Assembly (NCBI RefSeq): GCF_031177825.1
Contig: NZ_JAPSKE010000006.1
Location: 124,001 to 188,000, forward strand
DNA: 64,000 nucleotides
Direction: 5' to 3'
From: Paenibacillus sp.
Lineage (GTDB): Bacteria; Bacillota; Bacilli; Paenibacillales; YIM-B00363
Below are positions 16,857 to 25,636 of the stretch, one piece after another. Within the stretch, counting starts at the first letter, position 1. Each line of letters begins with the position of its first letter. The notes below the pieces were generated by a model. The model was given only the letters and a program-made list of their open reading frames with translations. It was not told the origin of the DNA and searched no databases. Both the position numbers and the translations under genes were made by a program.

Positions 16857-17573
16857 TTATGCATCGGACTTGACGATATAATGCTGCAGCGCCGTGTTGT
16901 AGTATCCTTCGCTGTATTCCACCGTCTGCCCGGACGCGTCGACGGCGTAGCGAAGCCGCTTTAGCACCGGCGCGCGGACGTCCTCGAGCGCGAGCGTCGC
17001 GGCGACGTCGGCGGGGGCGAACGCCGCGGCGAATTCGTCCCGGAACGTAACGAGCGCGACGTCCTGCTCCTCCAGCCATTCGTACAGCGACTGCGCGTCG
17101 AGGATGGAAGGCTCCGCGTTCGCGAGCCGGGAGGGAAGGTAGTGAAAGTAATGGATATACGGAACGTCGTCCAGGAAGTACAACCGTTCCACGCAGAGAC
17201 ATTCCGGTCCGAAGCGCCGGTACGGCTCGGTTCCTTCCACACAATGGATCGTCTTGGCGCCGAGCAGCCGCTTGCGCATCCGGTGGCCTTCCTCCACAAG
17301 CACTTCCGTGAACCGCTGCCAGGTCGAACGCTTCGTCGTCGCCGTATTGCGGACGACTCGCGTTCCCCGGCCGCTGCTCGGCTCGAGGTAGCCCTCTTGG
17401 ACGAGCTCCTTGACGGCGTTGCGGACGGTAATCTTGCTTACGCCGAACTCCTCTTCGAGCCGCGGCTCGGAAGGGATGTTCGTATCGAGCGGGTAGACGC
17501 CGTGCAGGATGCGATCCTTCAAAATGTTCTTGATTTGCAAATACAACGGGCGCTTGTTCCGGGAAAGGGTCAT
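16857..17573 (-). CDS. GntR/HutC family regulator with UTRA domain
   Basis: 238 aa. The N-terminal winged helix is typical: PLYLQIKNILKDRI, then IPSEPRLEEEFGVSKITVRN, then LVQEGYLEPSSGRGTRVV. It is followed by a UTRA ligand-binding domain to the end. The start is ATG 17573, with only a weak AGGTAG site upstream. It is the last gene of the five-gene sugar-acid operon, 11 bp after the kinase, so it is expected to be the pathway repressor. It would respond to an intermediate such as a phosphorylated sugar acid. A palindrome at 21596-21607 upstream of the first gene is a candidate binding site. Confidence 0.88.
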   Translation of the reverse strand: MTLSRNKRPLYLQIKNILKDRILHGVYPLDTNIPSEPRLEEEFGVSKITVRNAVKELVQEGYLEPSSGRGTRVVRNTATTKRSTWQRFTEVLVEEGHRMRKRLLGAKTIHCVEGTEPYRRFGPECLCVERLYFLDDVPYIHYFHYLPSRLANAEPSILDAQSLYEWLEEQDVALVTFRDEFAAAFAPADVAATLALEDVRAPVLKRLRYAVDASGQTVEYSEGYYNTALQHYIVKSDA

Positions 17574-17584
17574 CTCGGCAGCAG

Positions 17585-18601
17585 CTACCTTTCTATATCG
17601 TCTGTCGCTTCGGCGAGGGCGCGCTCGACTTCGGGCTCCGTCGACATCGGCGAATCGCCCGAGACGGTATGCGCGAGCATCGCGGCCGCGGCGGCGAAAT
17701 CGACGATGCGCTCGGACGAACGGTCCTCTAACACGCCGTGCAGGATGCCTGAGGCGAACGCGTCGCCTGCTCCGATTCTATCATAGACGGGGAAGGAGAA
17801 CTTCTTGGAAAAGGCGAAGGTCTCCTCCTTGTACAGATACCCTTGCAGCGAATGCGCGGCGTCCGGATGGACGGTTCGGTGCGTTCCGGCGACGACGGAA
17901 ATGTCGTACGCTTGAGCGACGGCGGGGATGAGCTCGAGCAGCCGCTCCCGCCGGTCTTGCCGCGCCGTGGTCATGCCCAGAATGTGCATGGCGTCCTTCT
18001 CGTTCATGAAGACGAGGTCGGCGAGACGCAGCATGTCGATATAATGAGGCTTGGCCAAGGCATAGCCGTCCTCTCCCCAGAGCGAGGGGCGGTAGTTGCA
18101 GTCGAACGACACGAGGCGGCCCGCCGCTTTAGCCGCGGCCGCGAGCGCCTTCGTCTGCGCCCGGACGACGTCGTTCATCGCGAGGGAGATGCCGCAGAAA
18201 TGGGCAACGTCGGCCGCTCGTACGATGCCGTCGACGTCGTAGGCGTCCGGCGGCGCCGTGTTAAAGCTGCTCTCCGCGCGATTCGCGTACGTGACGCGGC
18301 TCGGCCGCGGACCGAAGCCCGTCTCGAGGAAATACATGCCGAGCCAGCGGCCGCCGCGCCTCACGAGCGATGTGGCGACGCCGAGCTTGCGAATATGAGC
18401 GAGCGCGGCGTCGCCGAGCGGGCTTGCGGGCAGCGTGGTGACGATGTGCGCCGTATGGCCGAAGCGGGACAGCGCCGAGGCGACGTTGACGTTCGTGCCC
18501 GAGAACGAATACCGCAGCGTGTCGGCCTGCGTCAGCAGATCGTGCCCGGGCACCTGCAATCGCATCATCACTTCACCGAAGCACGCGATCGTCTTAGGCA
18601 T
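17585..18601 (-). CDS. kdgK: 2-keto-3-deoxygluconate kinase, PfkB family
   Basis: 338 aa carbohydrate kinase. PfkB marks are seen: MRLQVPGHDLLTQADTLRYS with FSGTNVNVASALSRFGH near the start, and the C-terminal anion-hole and catalytic-base motif DRIGAGDAFASGILHG. The expected reaction is ATP-dependent phosphorylation of 2-keto-3-deoxygluconate (KDG) to KDPG, supplying the aldolase next to it. The start overlaps the aldolase stop by 8 nt, indicating translational coupling. A kinase in place of the PTS found in the Salmonella dga operon suggests that the sugar acid enters unphosphorylated. The exact sugar specificity is inferred from the neighbours. Confidence 0.85.
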   Translation of the reverse strand: MPKTIACFGEVMMRLQVPGHDLLTQADTLRYSFSGTNVNVASALSRFGHTAHIVTTLPASPLGDAALAHIRKLGVATSLVRRGGRWLGMYFLETGFGPRPSRVTYANRAESSFNTAPPDAYDVDGIVRAADVAHFCGISLAMNDVVRAQTKALAAAAKAAGRLVSFDCNYRPSLWGEDGYALAKPHYIDMLRLADLVFMNEKDAMHILGMTTARQDRRERLLELIPAVAQAYDISVVAGTHRTVHPDAAHSLQGYLYKEETFAFSKKFSFPVYDRIGAGDAFASGILHGVLEDRSSERIVDFAAAAAMLAHTVSGDSPMSTEPEVERALAEATDDIER

Positions 18602-19349
18602 AGCGGTCCACCAACGCCTTCATCGCGTCGACGAGCTTCCGAACGTCTTCCGGCTTCGTTCGGCCGGTCGCGCCGTCGACGATCGAGGAATAGACGTGCG
18701 GGATGACTTGAGGCACGCCGGCTTCCAGCGCGATGCGGAGGATCGCTTCGAAGTTGTCCGGGTCGATGCCGCCGGTCGGCTCGAGTGCGAACCCTTCTTC
18801 GCCGCACGCTTTCGCCACGGCGCGCAGCTCGTCTTCGATCGCGAGGCCTCCCATCGGGAAATACTTCAACGCATTGCCGCCCATGTCGCGGACGAGCGCG
18901 ATGGCCGCCTTGACGGGGACGACGGCGGGCTCGGGATGCGCGGCGCTCGCCGGTCCGGTCGACAAGTTGACATAACCGGCTTGGCCCGACGGCGACACCA
19001 ACGCGTTGATCCAACCTGCCCTTCCGCCGAGGTTGGCGCGCGTCGCTCCGACGGAGGGGAATACCTGGTTTATATGGGTGCCCGCGTACTGCTTGACGAT
19101 CTCCGCGACGACGCCGGCTTGCCGGTTGTCGCCTGCGCCGAGCCCGATGGACACTGCATCGTCGATGCGGCGTCCGGTTTCGCGCATGGCGGCGACGGCG
19201 TCCTCGACGGTTGCGTACTGTTTGGACAACATGCCGACCAGCACGAAGCCGTCCCCGGCGCGGAAGACGTCCTCGGCGTTGTCGGGGCCGTTCGCGAGCA
19301 CGTTGAGCGCCGCCCGGTTTCGATACAATCGTTTTCCGATATTCGCCAT
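18594..19349 (-). CDS. dgaF: KDPG aldolase of the DgaF family
   Basis: 251 aa matching the DgaF-type 2-dehydro-3-deoxy-6-phosphogluconate aldolase family, which is distinct from Eda. It splits KDPG into pyruvate and glyceraldehyde 3-phosphate. Visible marks are the N-terminal GKRLYRNRAALNVLANGPDN, QVFPSVGATRA and GGNALKYFPMGGL, where the Lys is the likely Schiff-base residue, and the phosphate-binding ALEPTGGID. The ATG 19349 is one base from the stop of the ammonia lyase and is thus coupled to it. It acts in the cytoplasm as the last step of the pathway encoded here. Confidence 0.87.
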   Translation of the reverse strand: MANIGKRLYRNRAALNVLANGPDNAEDVFRAGDGFVLVGMLSKQYATVEDAVAAMRETGRRIDDAVSIGLGAGDNRQAGVVAEIVKQYAGTHINQVFPSVGATRANLGGRAGWINALVSPSGQAGYVNLSTGPASAAHPEPAVVPVKAAIALVRDMGGNALKYFPMGGLAIEDELRAVAKACGEEGFALEPTGGIDPDNFEAILRIALEAGVPQVIPHVYSSIVDGATGRTKPEDVRKLVDAMKALVDRYA

Positions 19350-19350
19350 C

Positions 19351-20454
19351 TTAACGTCCTCCTGCCAGCTCGCGGATTCGCGCCGCGATCACTGGAATGT
19401 CGTCCCCTTGCAAGGACCGGGGATCCAGATCGAAGTAGCCTTGCTTGACGCCGTAGTCGCGCGTGTAGACGGCGATCGGCCCGGTCCGCAGCTCGATGGC
19501 CATACGCTCGGCCGTCATGCCCGCATGCTCCGGATCGATCCGCACCCGCGCCCGGAAGATGGAGCGGCCCGAATCGTCCTGCACGATCGTCACGCCGACG
19601 CCCGGCAGCTCGTTCAGCGGGAGGAACGCTTGCAGCGCTTCCTTCTCCCGTTCGCTCGTGTCCTCTTTCGCGACGTACTCCTCGAGCGCCTGGAGCAGCC
19701 CGAAGATCGCTTCCTTCCCGACCTTCATGCCGCGGCCGATGCCGTGCAGCTGGGTCTTGACCCAGTCGACGTAGGTTCGCTTCCCGCAGACGATGCCGGA
19801 CGTCGGGCCTTCGATCGCCTTCGAGCCGCTGTAGATGACGAGATCCGAGCACGCAGGGTACTTGCGAAGATCCTCCTCCGCCGCGGCGTCGACGATGAGC
19901 GGCACGCCGCGCCGGCTCGCGACTTCCCAAGCCTCCTCGACGGAGAGCATGTTCTTCTGGACGCAATGATGCGACTTCACGTACAGGACGGCGGCCGTCT
20001 CCTCCGAGATCGCCTCTTCCAGATGCTCCGCTCGGCCTTCGTTGGCGTACCCGATTTCTCTCACGCGCCCGCCCCCCAAGAACACCATCGTCTCGACCGG
20101 GGCGCCGTATTGCACGTTATGCCCCTTAAATAAGAGGATTTCGTTCCGGGAGAGCGGCTCTTGATGCAGGCGCAAGCTCTTGCGCCGATCTCCCCGCGTC
20201 ACGACGGCCGCGACGCACAGCGCGATGCCGCTCGACGCCGAGTTGACGACGACGGCCGATTCCGCCCCGAGCGTTCGGGCGATATGCGCCCCGGACGCCT
20301 CGACCAGCTCGGCCATCTCGACGTACTGCCGCCCGCCGAGCTTCATGGCGTCCATCACCGTGTCGGAGGGCGCCGACACGCCGATGACGCTCATGCGGCC
20401 GCTGGCGTTCACGACCCGCTTAAGCCCGTACTTCGCAAGGAATGAATGATCCAT
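19351..20454 (-). CDS. dgaE: PLP-dependent ammonia lyase, DgaE family
   Basis: A SelA-like PLP enzyme of about 367 aa. The Schiff-base lysine is in YSGSKAIEGP (Lys212 from this start). Other marks are VVVNSASSGIALCVAAVV and LIVDAAAEEDLRKYP, with the cofactor-binding Asp. DgaE removes ammonia from D-glucosaminate 6-phosphate to give KDPG. With a KDG kinase in the operon, the substrate here may be an unphosphorylated 2-amino-2-deoxy sugar acid. I chose ATG 20454, about ten bases after AAAGGAG, over TTG 20463, which would touch that site. It overlaps the end of the amidohydrolase gene by 35 nt, unusually long for tightly coupled genes. Confidence 0.85.
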   Translation of the reverse strand: MDHSFLAKYGLKRVVNASGRMSVIGVSAPSDTVMDAMKLGGRQYVEMAELVEASGAHIARTLGAESAVVVNSASSGIALCVAAVVTRGDRRKSLRLHQEPLSRNEILLFKGHNVQYGAPVETMVFLGGGRVREIGYANEGRAEHLEEAISEETAAVLYVKSHHCVQKNMLSVEEAWEVASRRGVPLIVDAAAEEDLRKYPACSDLVIYSGSKAIEGPTSGIVCGKRTYVDWVKTQLHGIGRGMKVGKEAIFGLLQALEEYVAKEDTSEREKEALQAFLPLNELPGVGVTIVQDDSGRSIFRARVRIDPEHAGMTAERMAIELRTGPIAVYTRDYGVKQGYFDLDPRSLQGDDIPVIAARIRELAGGR

Positions 20455-21535
20455 GAATGACAACTCCTTTGGGTTCGATTCGGCGCTCCGACATGCGAAC
20501 GGCGCCTTCGGAATCGTATAGGGCGATCGGTTCCCGCTTCACCTCGAACAGGGTGAGCATCGCGGCGTCTCCCTTGCGGATCCGGCCGAGCTCGGGTCGT
20601 CCGAGGCTTGCGGCGGCGCGGGAGGTGACGGCCGCGACGACGTCCGCAAGCGGGTACCCGAGCGCGAGAAACTTCGTCATGACGTTCGCCAGACTGTACA
20701 CCGGGCCGTGGATCCGGTTGCCTCGATAAATATCCGAGCTGATCGTATCGGGCGCGATGCCGTGGCGAAGGGCGGCTTCGGCGACCGCGAAGGAGAAGCT
20801 CGCGGTACCGTGGCCGACGTCCAGCCGCACGCCGCGTTCGATCGCCGCCCGCAGCGCGGGCAGAGGCCCGGCCAGAGCGTCGAAGAGATTGTTCGGCTTG
20901 CCGTGCAAATAATGGGTCAAGATGTCGCCTTGGCGAAGCAGCGGCAGAATGTCTCCGATGGCCGGCGGTCCCGAGCCGATGTGGACCATGAGCGGCAGAC
21001 GCGTCGCGTCCGACAGCGTTCGCGCGAGGCGGAGCGGCGCGATACCGTTATCGCCCACGACGCTCCGGCTAATGCGCGCCTTCAGCCCGACGACGAAGTC
21101 CGGGTGCCGGCGAACGGCCTCGATCGCGGCCGCCTCGTCGATCCAGGCGAGGTCGGACAGCTCGTCGATTCGCGCGAGCCCGATCCGGGAGACGTTGAGA
21201 AACGCGAGAAGCTTCGTTCGCGCGCGCCTGCCGCTTGCGGCGAGCTCCGCGATCCGGTCCGCCCCGCAGCTGCCGGCGTCCACGACCGTGGTCACGCCTT
21301 GGCGAACGCCGATTTCGTCCAGTTCGTCCCCGTACGGATCGAACTCGGGAAAGGCGTGCGCATGCAGGTCGATCCAGCCGCTGGAGACGTACAGCCCCGT
21401 TCCGTCGAACGCCGGGGCTCCGCCGCGGACGGTCCCCGGGGCCGTCACGGCGGCGATCCGACCGTCTTCGATCGCGATATCGACGACGCGTTCGTCCATC
21501 GTTTTCAAGTGATGTAATAGAAGTTTCTCCCCCAC
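20420..21535 (-). CDS. Amidohydrolase/deacetylase family metallohydrolase
   Basis: 371 aa. The amidohydrolase-superfamily marks are present: the two-His motif WIDLHAHAF, the probable carboxylated lysine in VVGLKARISR, the metal-ligand histidines in PLMVHIGSG and ILTHYLHGKPN, and the Asp-bearing VRLDVGHGTASF. It starts with GTG 21535, preceded by GGGGGA. It is the first gene of the operon with DgaE, DgaF, KdgK and GntR. The likely role is removal of an N-acyl group (or opening of a lactam) to free the amino-sugar acid for the ammonia lyase. Members of this family often sit beside DgaE-like genes. The natural substrate is not established here. Confidence 0.85.
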   Translation of the reverse strand: MGEKLLLHHLKTMDERVVDIAIEDGRIAAVTAPGTVRGGAPAFDGTGLYVSSGWIDLHAHAFPEFDPYGDELDEIGVRQGVTTVVDAGSCGADRIAELAASGRRARTKLLAFLNVSRIGLARIDELSDLAWIDEAAAIEAVRRHPDFVVGLKARISRSVVGDNGIAPLRLARTLSDATRLPLMVHIGSGPPAIGDILPLLRQGDILTHYLHGKPNNLFDALAGPLPALRAAIERGVRLDVGHGTASFSFAVAEAALRHGIAPDTISSDIYRGNRIHGPVYSLANVMTKFLALGYPLADVVAAVTSRAAASLGRPELGRIRKGDAAMLTLFEVKREPIALYDSEGAVRMSERRIEPKGVVIHGSFIPCEVRA

Positions 21536-21595
21536 GCGATCCCCCGCTTCCCGTCGATTCTACTTCTACATTACCACACAATTCGAATCAATCAA

Positions 21596-21607
21596 TATAA
21601 CGTTATA
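21596..21607 (-). promoter_or_regulatory. Candidate GntR operator upstream of the sugar-acid operon
   Basis: TATAACGTTATA is a perfect 12-bp palindrome, and outer bases extend it to CAaTATAACGTTATAaTG. Downstream on the minus strand a promoter-like TTGATT, 16-bp spacer and TAATGT leads to the amidohydrolase gene. The AT-rich palindrome upstream of the first gene suits the HutC-type GntR protein at the end of the operon. Confidence 0.45.
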
Positions 21608-21821
21608 ATGTTTTAGTTATGTTTACGGAACGAAGAGGCGAACTTACTATAAATTGAAGTACCGAACAACCGTTGGCCGTTGCGACAGACTGCAAGAGGC
21701 GGCTTCCCGGCGAGATCGACCGGTTGGTCGGCACGCTTGTTCGCTAAACGCAGGAAGGAAAGGAATAGCGTCAGGAGGTCGCTTACGCCGCGGCGGTGGG
21801 GGGCAACGAGGACAACGAGGT

Positions 21822-21860
21822 AAAAACGAAGACCTGCCATTGGTTAAGGGCAGATCTTCG
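21822..21860 (-). terminator. Intrinsic terminator of the TetR/ABC operon
   Basis: On the minus strand CGAAGATCTGCC pairs with GGCAGGTCTTCG (12 bp, one G-U or mismatch) around a 10-nt loop. A run of five Ts follows. It lies 34 bp after the ATPase stop. The rest of the 21608-21893 gap shows no gene I can support. Confidence 0.8.
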
Positions 21861-21893
21861 GTTTACGTCAAATCGCGACTACGATGAAACAAA

Positions 21894-22652
21894 TCAGATT
21901 CCTGCTTCCAACATGTTCACCGTTACTTTCTCGACTCTGCCATCCAGATCCGTCCCGTTAAACTTCGGAAGCTTCAACTCGCTTACGATTTTTCCGTCGC
22001 GCATAAACAGAATACGCTCCGTCCGAGCCGCAACCTTCGCATCGTGAGTGACAAGCAGAATCGCAGTACCGTCCGCATTGATTTCGGAAAATAGGTCCAT
22101 GATCTCCTGCGCGGATTTTGAGTTGAGCGCGCCCGTGGGCTCGTCGCCGAAGATGATTTTCGGGCTGTTCATAAGCGCGCGGCATATTCCCGCACGCTGA
22201 AGTTGACCTCCCGATACCTGTGTAATGTCGCGATTTTCAAGCTCCGCGATGCCTACTCTGTTCATAAGCGCTTTTGCCTTCTCCGAAATTTCCGCGGCGT
22301 TTTTTTTGCGATCGCGCATGGACGGCAAAATAATGTTATCGAAGATGTTCAACTGTTTCAGCATCGTCGGTTGTTGAAAAACAAATCCCATTTGAGTTCT
22401 ACGTATATCCGAAAGCTCATTCTCCGGGGTCGTCGATAGGTCTCTACTGTTAAAAAAGACCTTCCCGCCATCGATGTGATCCGTTCCGCTCAGCGCAAAC
22501 ATCAGCGTTGATTTTCCCGAGCCTGAAGGTCCCATAACCGCAACGAACTCGCCCTCGTTGATTTCGACGGACACTCCATCGAGCACATTGCGTCGTTCCC
22601 CCCCTACACCGAAAGACTTAACGATCTGATCGCCGATCATCATCTTCATCAT
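21894..22652 (-). CDS. ABC transporter ATP-binding protein, LolD/MacB type
   Basis: 252 aa single ATPase domain: Walker A GPSGSGKST, Q-loop in GFVFQQPTM, signature VSGGQLQRAGICRAL, Walker B KIIFGDEPTGAL and the H-loop in LLVTHDAKV. This is the subfamily that pairs with FtsX-like permeases for lipoprotein, peptide-antibiotic or mechanotransmission functions rather than import. It follows the permease by 2 nt and ends at a terminator. It is the third gene of the TetR-headed operon, and its codons look more AT-rich than those of the flanking operons. Confidence 0.92.
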   Translation of the reverse strand: MMKMMIGDQIVKSFGVGGERRNVLDGVSVEINEGEFVAVMGPSGSGKSTLMFALSGTDHIDGGKVFFNSRDLSTTPENELSDIRRTQMGFVFQQPTMLKQLNIFDNIILPSMRDRKKNAAEISEKAKALMNRVGIAELENRDITQVSGGQLQRAGICRALMNSPKIIFGDEPTGALNSKSAQEIMDLFSEINADGTAILLVTHDAKVAARTERILFMRDGKIVSELKLPKFNGTDLDGRVEKVTVNMLEAGI

Positions 22653-22654
22653 CC

Positions 22655-24967
22655 CTACCCCTTTATATGTTCCGAAATTTTGATTCGTCCCGCGCCCGAT
22701 GTACCGAGCATTGTTGCGATCAGTACCGCGAAGATCATCGTCAGCGGACTGAGCAAATACGCTGAAATCGGATTGACCTCGAATTGGAACGTCGACGCTC
22801 CGAACGAGGAAATCATTACGCCCGCTAGACTCTCTCCGAGCGTGTTCGCCAAAAGCGTGCCGAGAACGATTCCGACGATCAGAACGAAAATCGAACGAGA
22901 TATAAACTGCGCTCTTATATCTGAGTTTGTAAAACCGAACGCTTTCAAAACGGCAATGGAATATCTATCTTTTGCGACAAGCATCTTCATAAATAACAAC
23001 GTAACCAGTACCGTAATAACCAGCGCAACGGCCACAGCGGCGTAGGAGGCGATTTCGACGGAACGTATTGTCGACCCGAGGGTCTGCGTAACGAATTCAT
23101 CAATATCCGAGGTCTTTGCAAAATCGAACTTGTCCGAGAATTCCGAAACCTTGCTGTCGACCAAAGTTTTGTCCGTCAGCTCCACGCTGACGATACTCCA
23201 CATGATGTTTGCCGAATGGTCGGCGAATATCGCTTTAGCGGTCTTCCCTCCGTTCGTAATATCGGAATAGATGCCGCTTACTGTCAGAGCTTTCTCGTTT
23301 CCCTCGATCATCAGCGTGATGACATCGCCTACCTTCTTGCTCATCGCATCGGCGTTCATAACCGAAAGCGCGATTTCGTCGTCTGCGGCGGGGGCTCTGC
23401 CCTGAGAATAATGTATAGGGAATATCGAATGATCGCCGAGTTCGACTTTGATATTTTCCTCCGATCCGTTATCCGTTTTTGCTTTAAATGTTGTTGTTGT
23501 AAGGGAGGCGTATTTTGAAACGGTATGATCGCCGCTCACGGTCTGTACGATTTCATCGACTTTCTCAGAAAAATTCCCATTGATTTGTATGCGAAAATCG
23601 TAGTTTCCGATCCCCATATTATTAATGAAACTTTCAGACGAAATCGAGTTATACAGGTTTTGCGGAACGGTCATGATAAATGCGGAAATGACCAGCACCG
23701 CAAGCATGGTGGCATAAAGTCTTTTCCTTGCGAGAACATCTTTGATCCCGAGGAACAGATTCGTGTGAAACAGCCTGTTTCCTTTTAGGGTAAATCGCTT
23801 CGCGCCCGCGTTTTTTTCTTGTGAAGCGCCGAAGCGTATAGCCTCCGCCGCGGAAATGTTCCGAAAGCGATTCAGCACTCCGCTTACATAGGCAATAATC
23901 GCAAGGAATACAAGCGATATGCCGATCATTCCGAAAAGCGGAGCATAAGAGGAATGTTCGCTCTCACCCATATAAACCCGAATATTTTCAAGAAGCATGT
24001 CTTGGAACATAACCGAAAGGGCAAAGCCCAAAATACTGCCTGCCGCCGCGATCGCCGCATATTTCGCAAGATATATCTTCTTTATGTCGGAAATGCGCAG
24101 CCCTATCGCTTTCATTACGCCGATTTCGCGGTAGTCGTCTTCGATTTTCGCAATAAGCATAAAACGAATGCACATGAATGCGATGATCACGACAAGTGCG
24201 CTGACAAGAAGGATAACCGCAATCATCATCCCATCGGAAATGGCGTTCATCATCCGGAAGAGCGAATAGGTAACCGATGGTCCGTTCGCTTCAAGCCCTG
24301 CGGAGGCATAAGCCGTCTCGAAGGCGCCTATCGCCGACAGATCCTTTAACCGGAACTCGATCAAATACTCTGTACTTCCAAGACTTTTTAATTCCGCATA
24401 GTCATGTTCACTGACAAGAAATCTCTTAGAGGCGGAGAGCGAGGAGTTCATCGTCGAATCGCGCAGAAACCCTGTGACGGTAAATTCCTTCCCGCTTATT
24501 ACTGCCTTGTCGCCGACCTTTGCGGTGTTGTCCCTCATATAGCTTATCGGAACATAAAGCTCGCCGTCGGATACGTCGATGATGTTTCCTTCAAGATCGA
24601 GAAGATAATCGAATGTTTCGCTCTGCGTGCTAAAACCGTTATCTATCACACTATCCGCAAGAGAATTATCTCCTAAAATAATTTGCGCGCCGTCCATGCC
24701 CAGAAACTCGACGACCTGAAATTCATCGACGTTGCTATTTTGCTCCGCGAAGGAGGCAAGCCGCGCCTTATCGATTTCGCCCGAATGCATTTGCATAAAA
24801 TGCGGGGTTTTCGCTTGTGTCATAAGCGTATCTAGAGCGCCTGAAAGATTGATGATAAGGATCGCCGCAAGCGATACAAGCATAGCCGCGGCAGCGACAA
24901 ATATCATGGTTGTCAACGTAATTACTTTGCTCTTTTTCATGTCATTGCGGATGATTCTGAAATACAT
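22655..24967 (-). CDS. FtsX-like ABC transporter permease
   Basis: 770 aa. It has an N-terminal membrane segment (about residues 15-40), a large extracytoplasmic domain, three central membrane segments with the LRISDIKKIYLAKYAAIAAA coupling region (about 270-390), a further segment near 420, a second extracytoplasmic domain, and three C-terminal segments including VLKAFGFTNSDIRAQF. This is the two-FtsX arrangement of MacB/BceB-like exporters. The start ATG 24967 has a very strong GGAGGTGA site. It lies 24 bp after the TetR gene. It probably exports or senses an antimicrobial or hydrophobic compound, given the TetR partner. Confidence 0.9.
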   Translation of the reverse strand: MYFRIIRNDMKKSKVITLTTMIFVAAAAMLVSLAAILIINLSGALDTLMTQAKTPHFMQMHSGEIDKARLASFAEQNSNVDEFQVVEFLGMDGAQIILGDNSLADSVIDNGFSTQSETFDYLLDLEGNIIDVSDGELYVPISYMRDNTAKVGDKAVISGKEFTVTGFLRDSTMNSSLSASKRFLVSEHDYAELKSLGSTEYLIEFRLKDLSAIGAFETAYASAGLEANGPSVTYSLFRMMNAISDGMMIAVILLVSALVVIIAFMCIRFMLIAKIEDDYREIGVMKAIGLRISDIKKIYLAKYAAIAAAGSILGFALSVMFQDMLLENIRVYMGESEHSSYAPLFGMIGISLVFLAIIAYVSGVLNRFRNISAAEAIRFGASQEKNAGAKRFTLKGNRLFHTNLFLGIKDVLARKRLYATMLAVLVISAFIMTVPQNLYNSISSESFINNMGIGNYDFRIQINGNFSEKVDEIVQTVSGDHTVSKYASLTTTTFKAKTDNGSEENIKVELGDHSIFPIHYSQGRAPAADDEIALSVMNADAMSKKVGDVITLMIEGNEKALTVSGIYSDITNGGKTAKAIFADHSANIMWSIVSVELTDKTLVDSKVSEFSDKFDFAKTSDIDEFVTQTLGSTIRSVEIASYAAVAVALVITVLVTLLFMKMLVAKDRYSIAVLKAFGFTNSDIRAQFISRSIFVLIVGIVLGTLLANTLGESLAGVMISSFGASTFQFEVNPISAYLLSPLTMIFAVLIATMLGTSGAGRIKISEHIKG

Positions 24968-24991
24968 AGGTCACCTCCGTGTTCAAGCTTC

Positions 24992-25621
24992 TTAGTCTTT
25001 ATTACCGCTGCCGAACATCTGTATAAAGCTTCCGCTTTCGGCACCGAGCAGCCTCTCCGCGTTGAAAATAAGCGCCTGCATGCGTATTTCGCGCTCCTCG
25101 TTCGTCATTTCCACCATATCGTCATCCAATACGGTACTCGCATAGATCACAACCATTTCCATGCATGCATACGGGAACGGCGTGTCGAACAGTCCCTGCT
25201 CAATTCCTTCGCGGATGACCCCTGTCAGGATCGGCGTAACGCCGTTGACGATGGCCCCTTGTATTTTCCGATGCATGAGCGCGTTTTGCGGCTTGTGGAT
25301 GTGCTCCATAATTTCCTTGCTGCTTCCCCCGCTTAAGTTCAGAGCCATAACGACTCGGATCATGCGCTCGACGACGGGGATGCTCTTGTCTTCGGCAGCT
25401 TCCTGCGCCGCCCTCAAAAGACGGACATTATACCGATCGATCAGCGCGTCCATAAGATCCTCTTTCGACTTGAAGTGATAATACAGCGTTCCCCGCGCAA
25501 TGCCGACCTTTTCGAGAATATCGTTGGTACTTGTGCCGTCATACCCTTTTCGTCCGAAAAGTTCATCCGCCGCGTCAAGGATTTCGTTCCTGCGTTTCTC
25601 GGCTTCTTTTACGACTCTCAT
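24992..25621 (-). CDS. TetR/AcrR family repressor
   Basis: 209 aa. The N-terminal helix-turn-helix is typical: RRNEILDAADELFGRKGYDG, then TSTNDILEKVGIARGTLYYH, then FKSKEDLMDALI. The C-terminal ligand domain is helical and has no obvious effector signature. ATG 25621 follows AAGGAAG. It is the first gene of the operon and is preceded by a 25-bp inverted repeat, so autorepression together with repression of the exporter genes is likely. Confidence 0.9.
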   Translation of the reverse strand: MRVVKEAEKRRNEILDAADELFGRKGYDGTSTNDILEKVGIARGTLYYHFKSKEDLMDALIDRYNVRLLRAAQEAAEDKSIPVVERMIRVVMALNLSGGSSKEIMEHIHKPQNALMHRKIQGAIVNGVTPILTGVIREGIEQGLFDTPFPYACMEMVVIYASTVLDDDMVEMTNEEREIRMQALIFNAERLLGAESGSFIQMFGSGNKD

Positions 25622-25636
25622 TTTTACACTTCCTTT

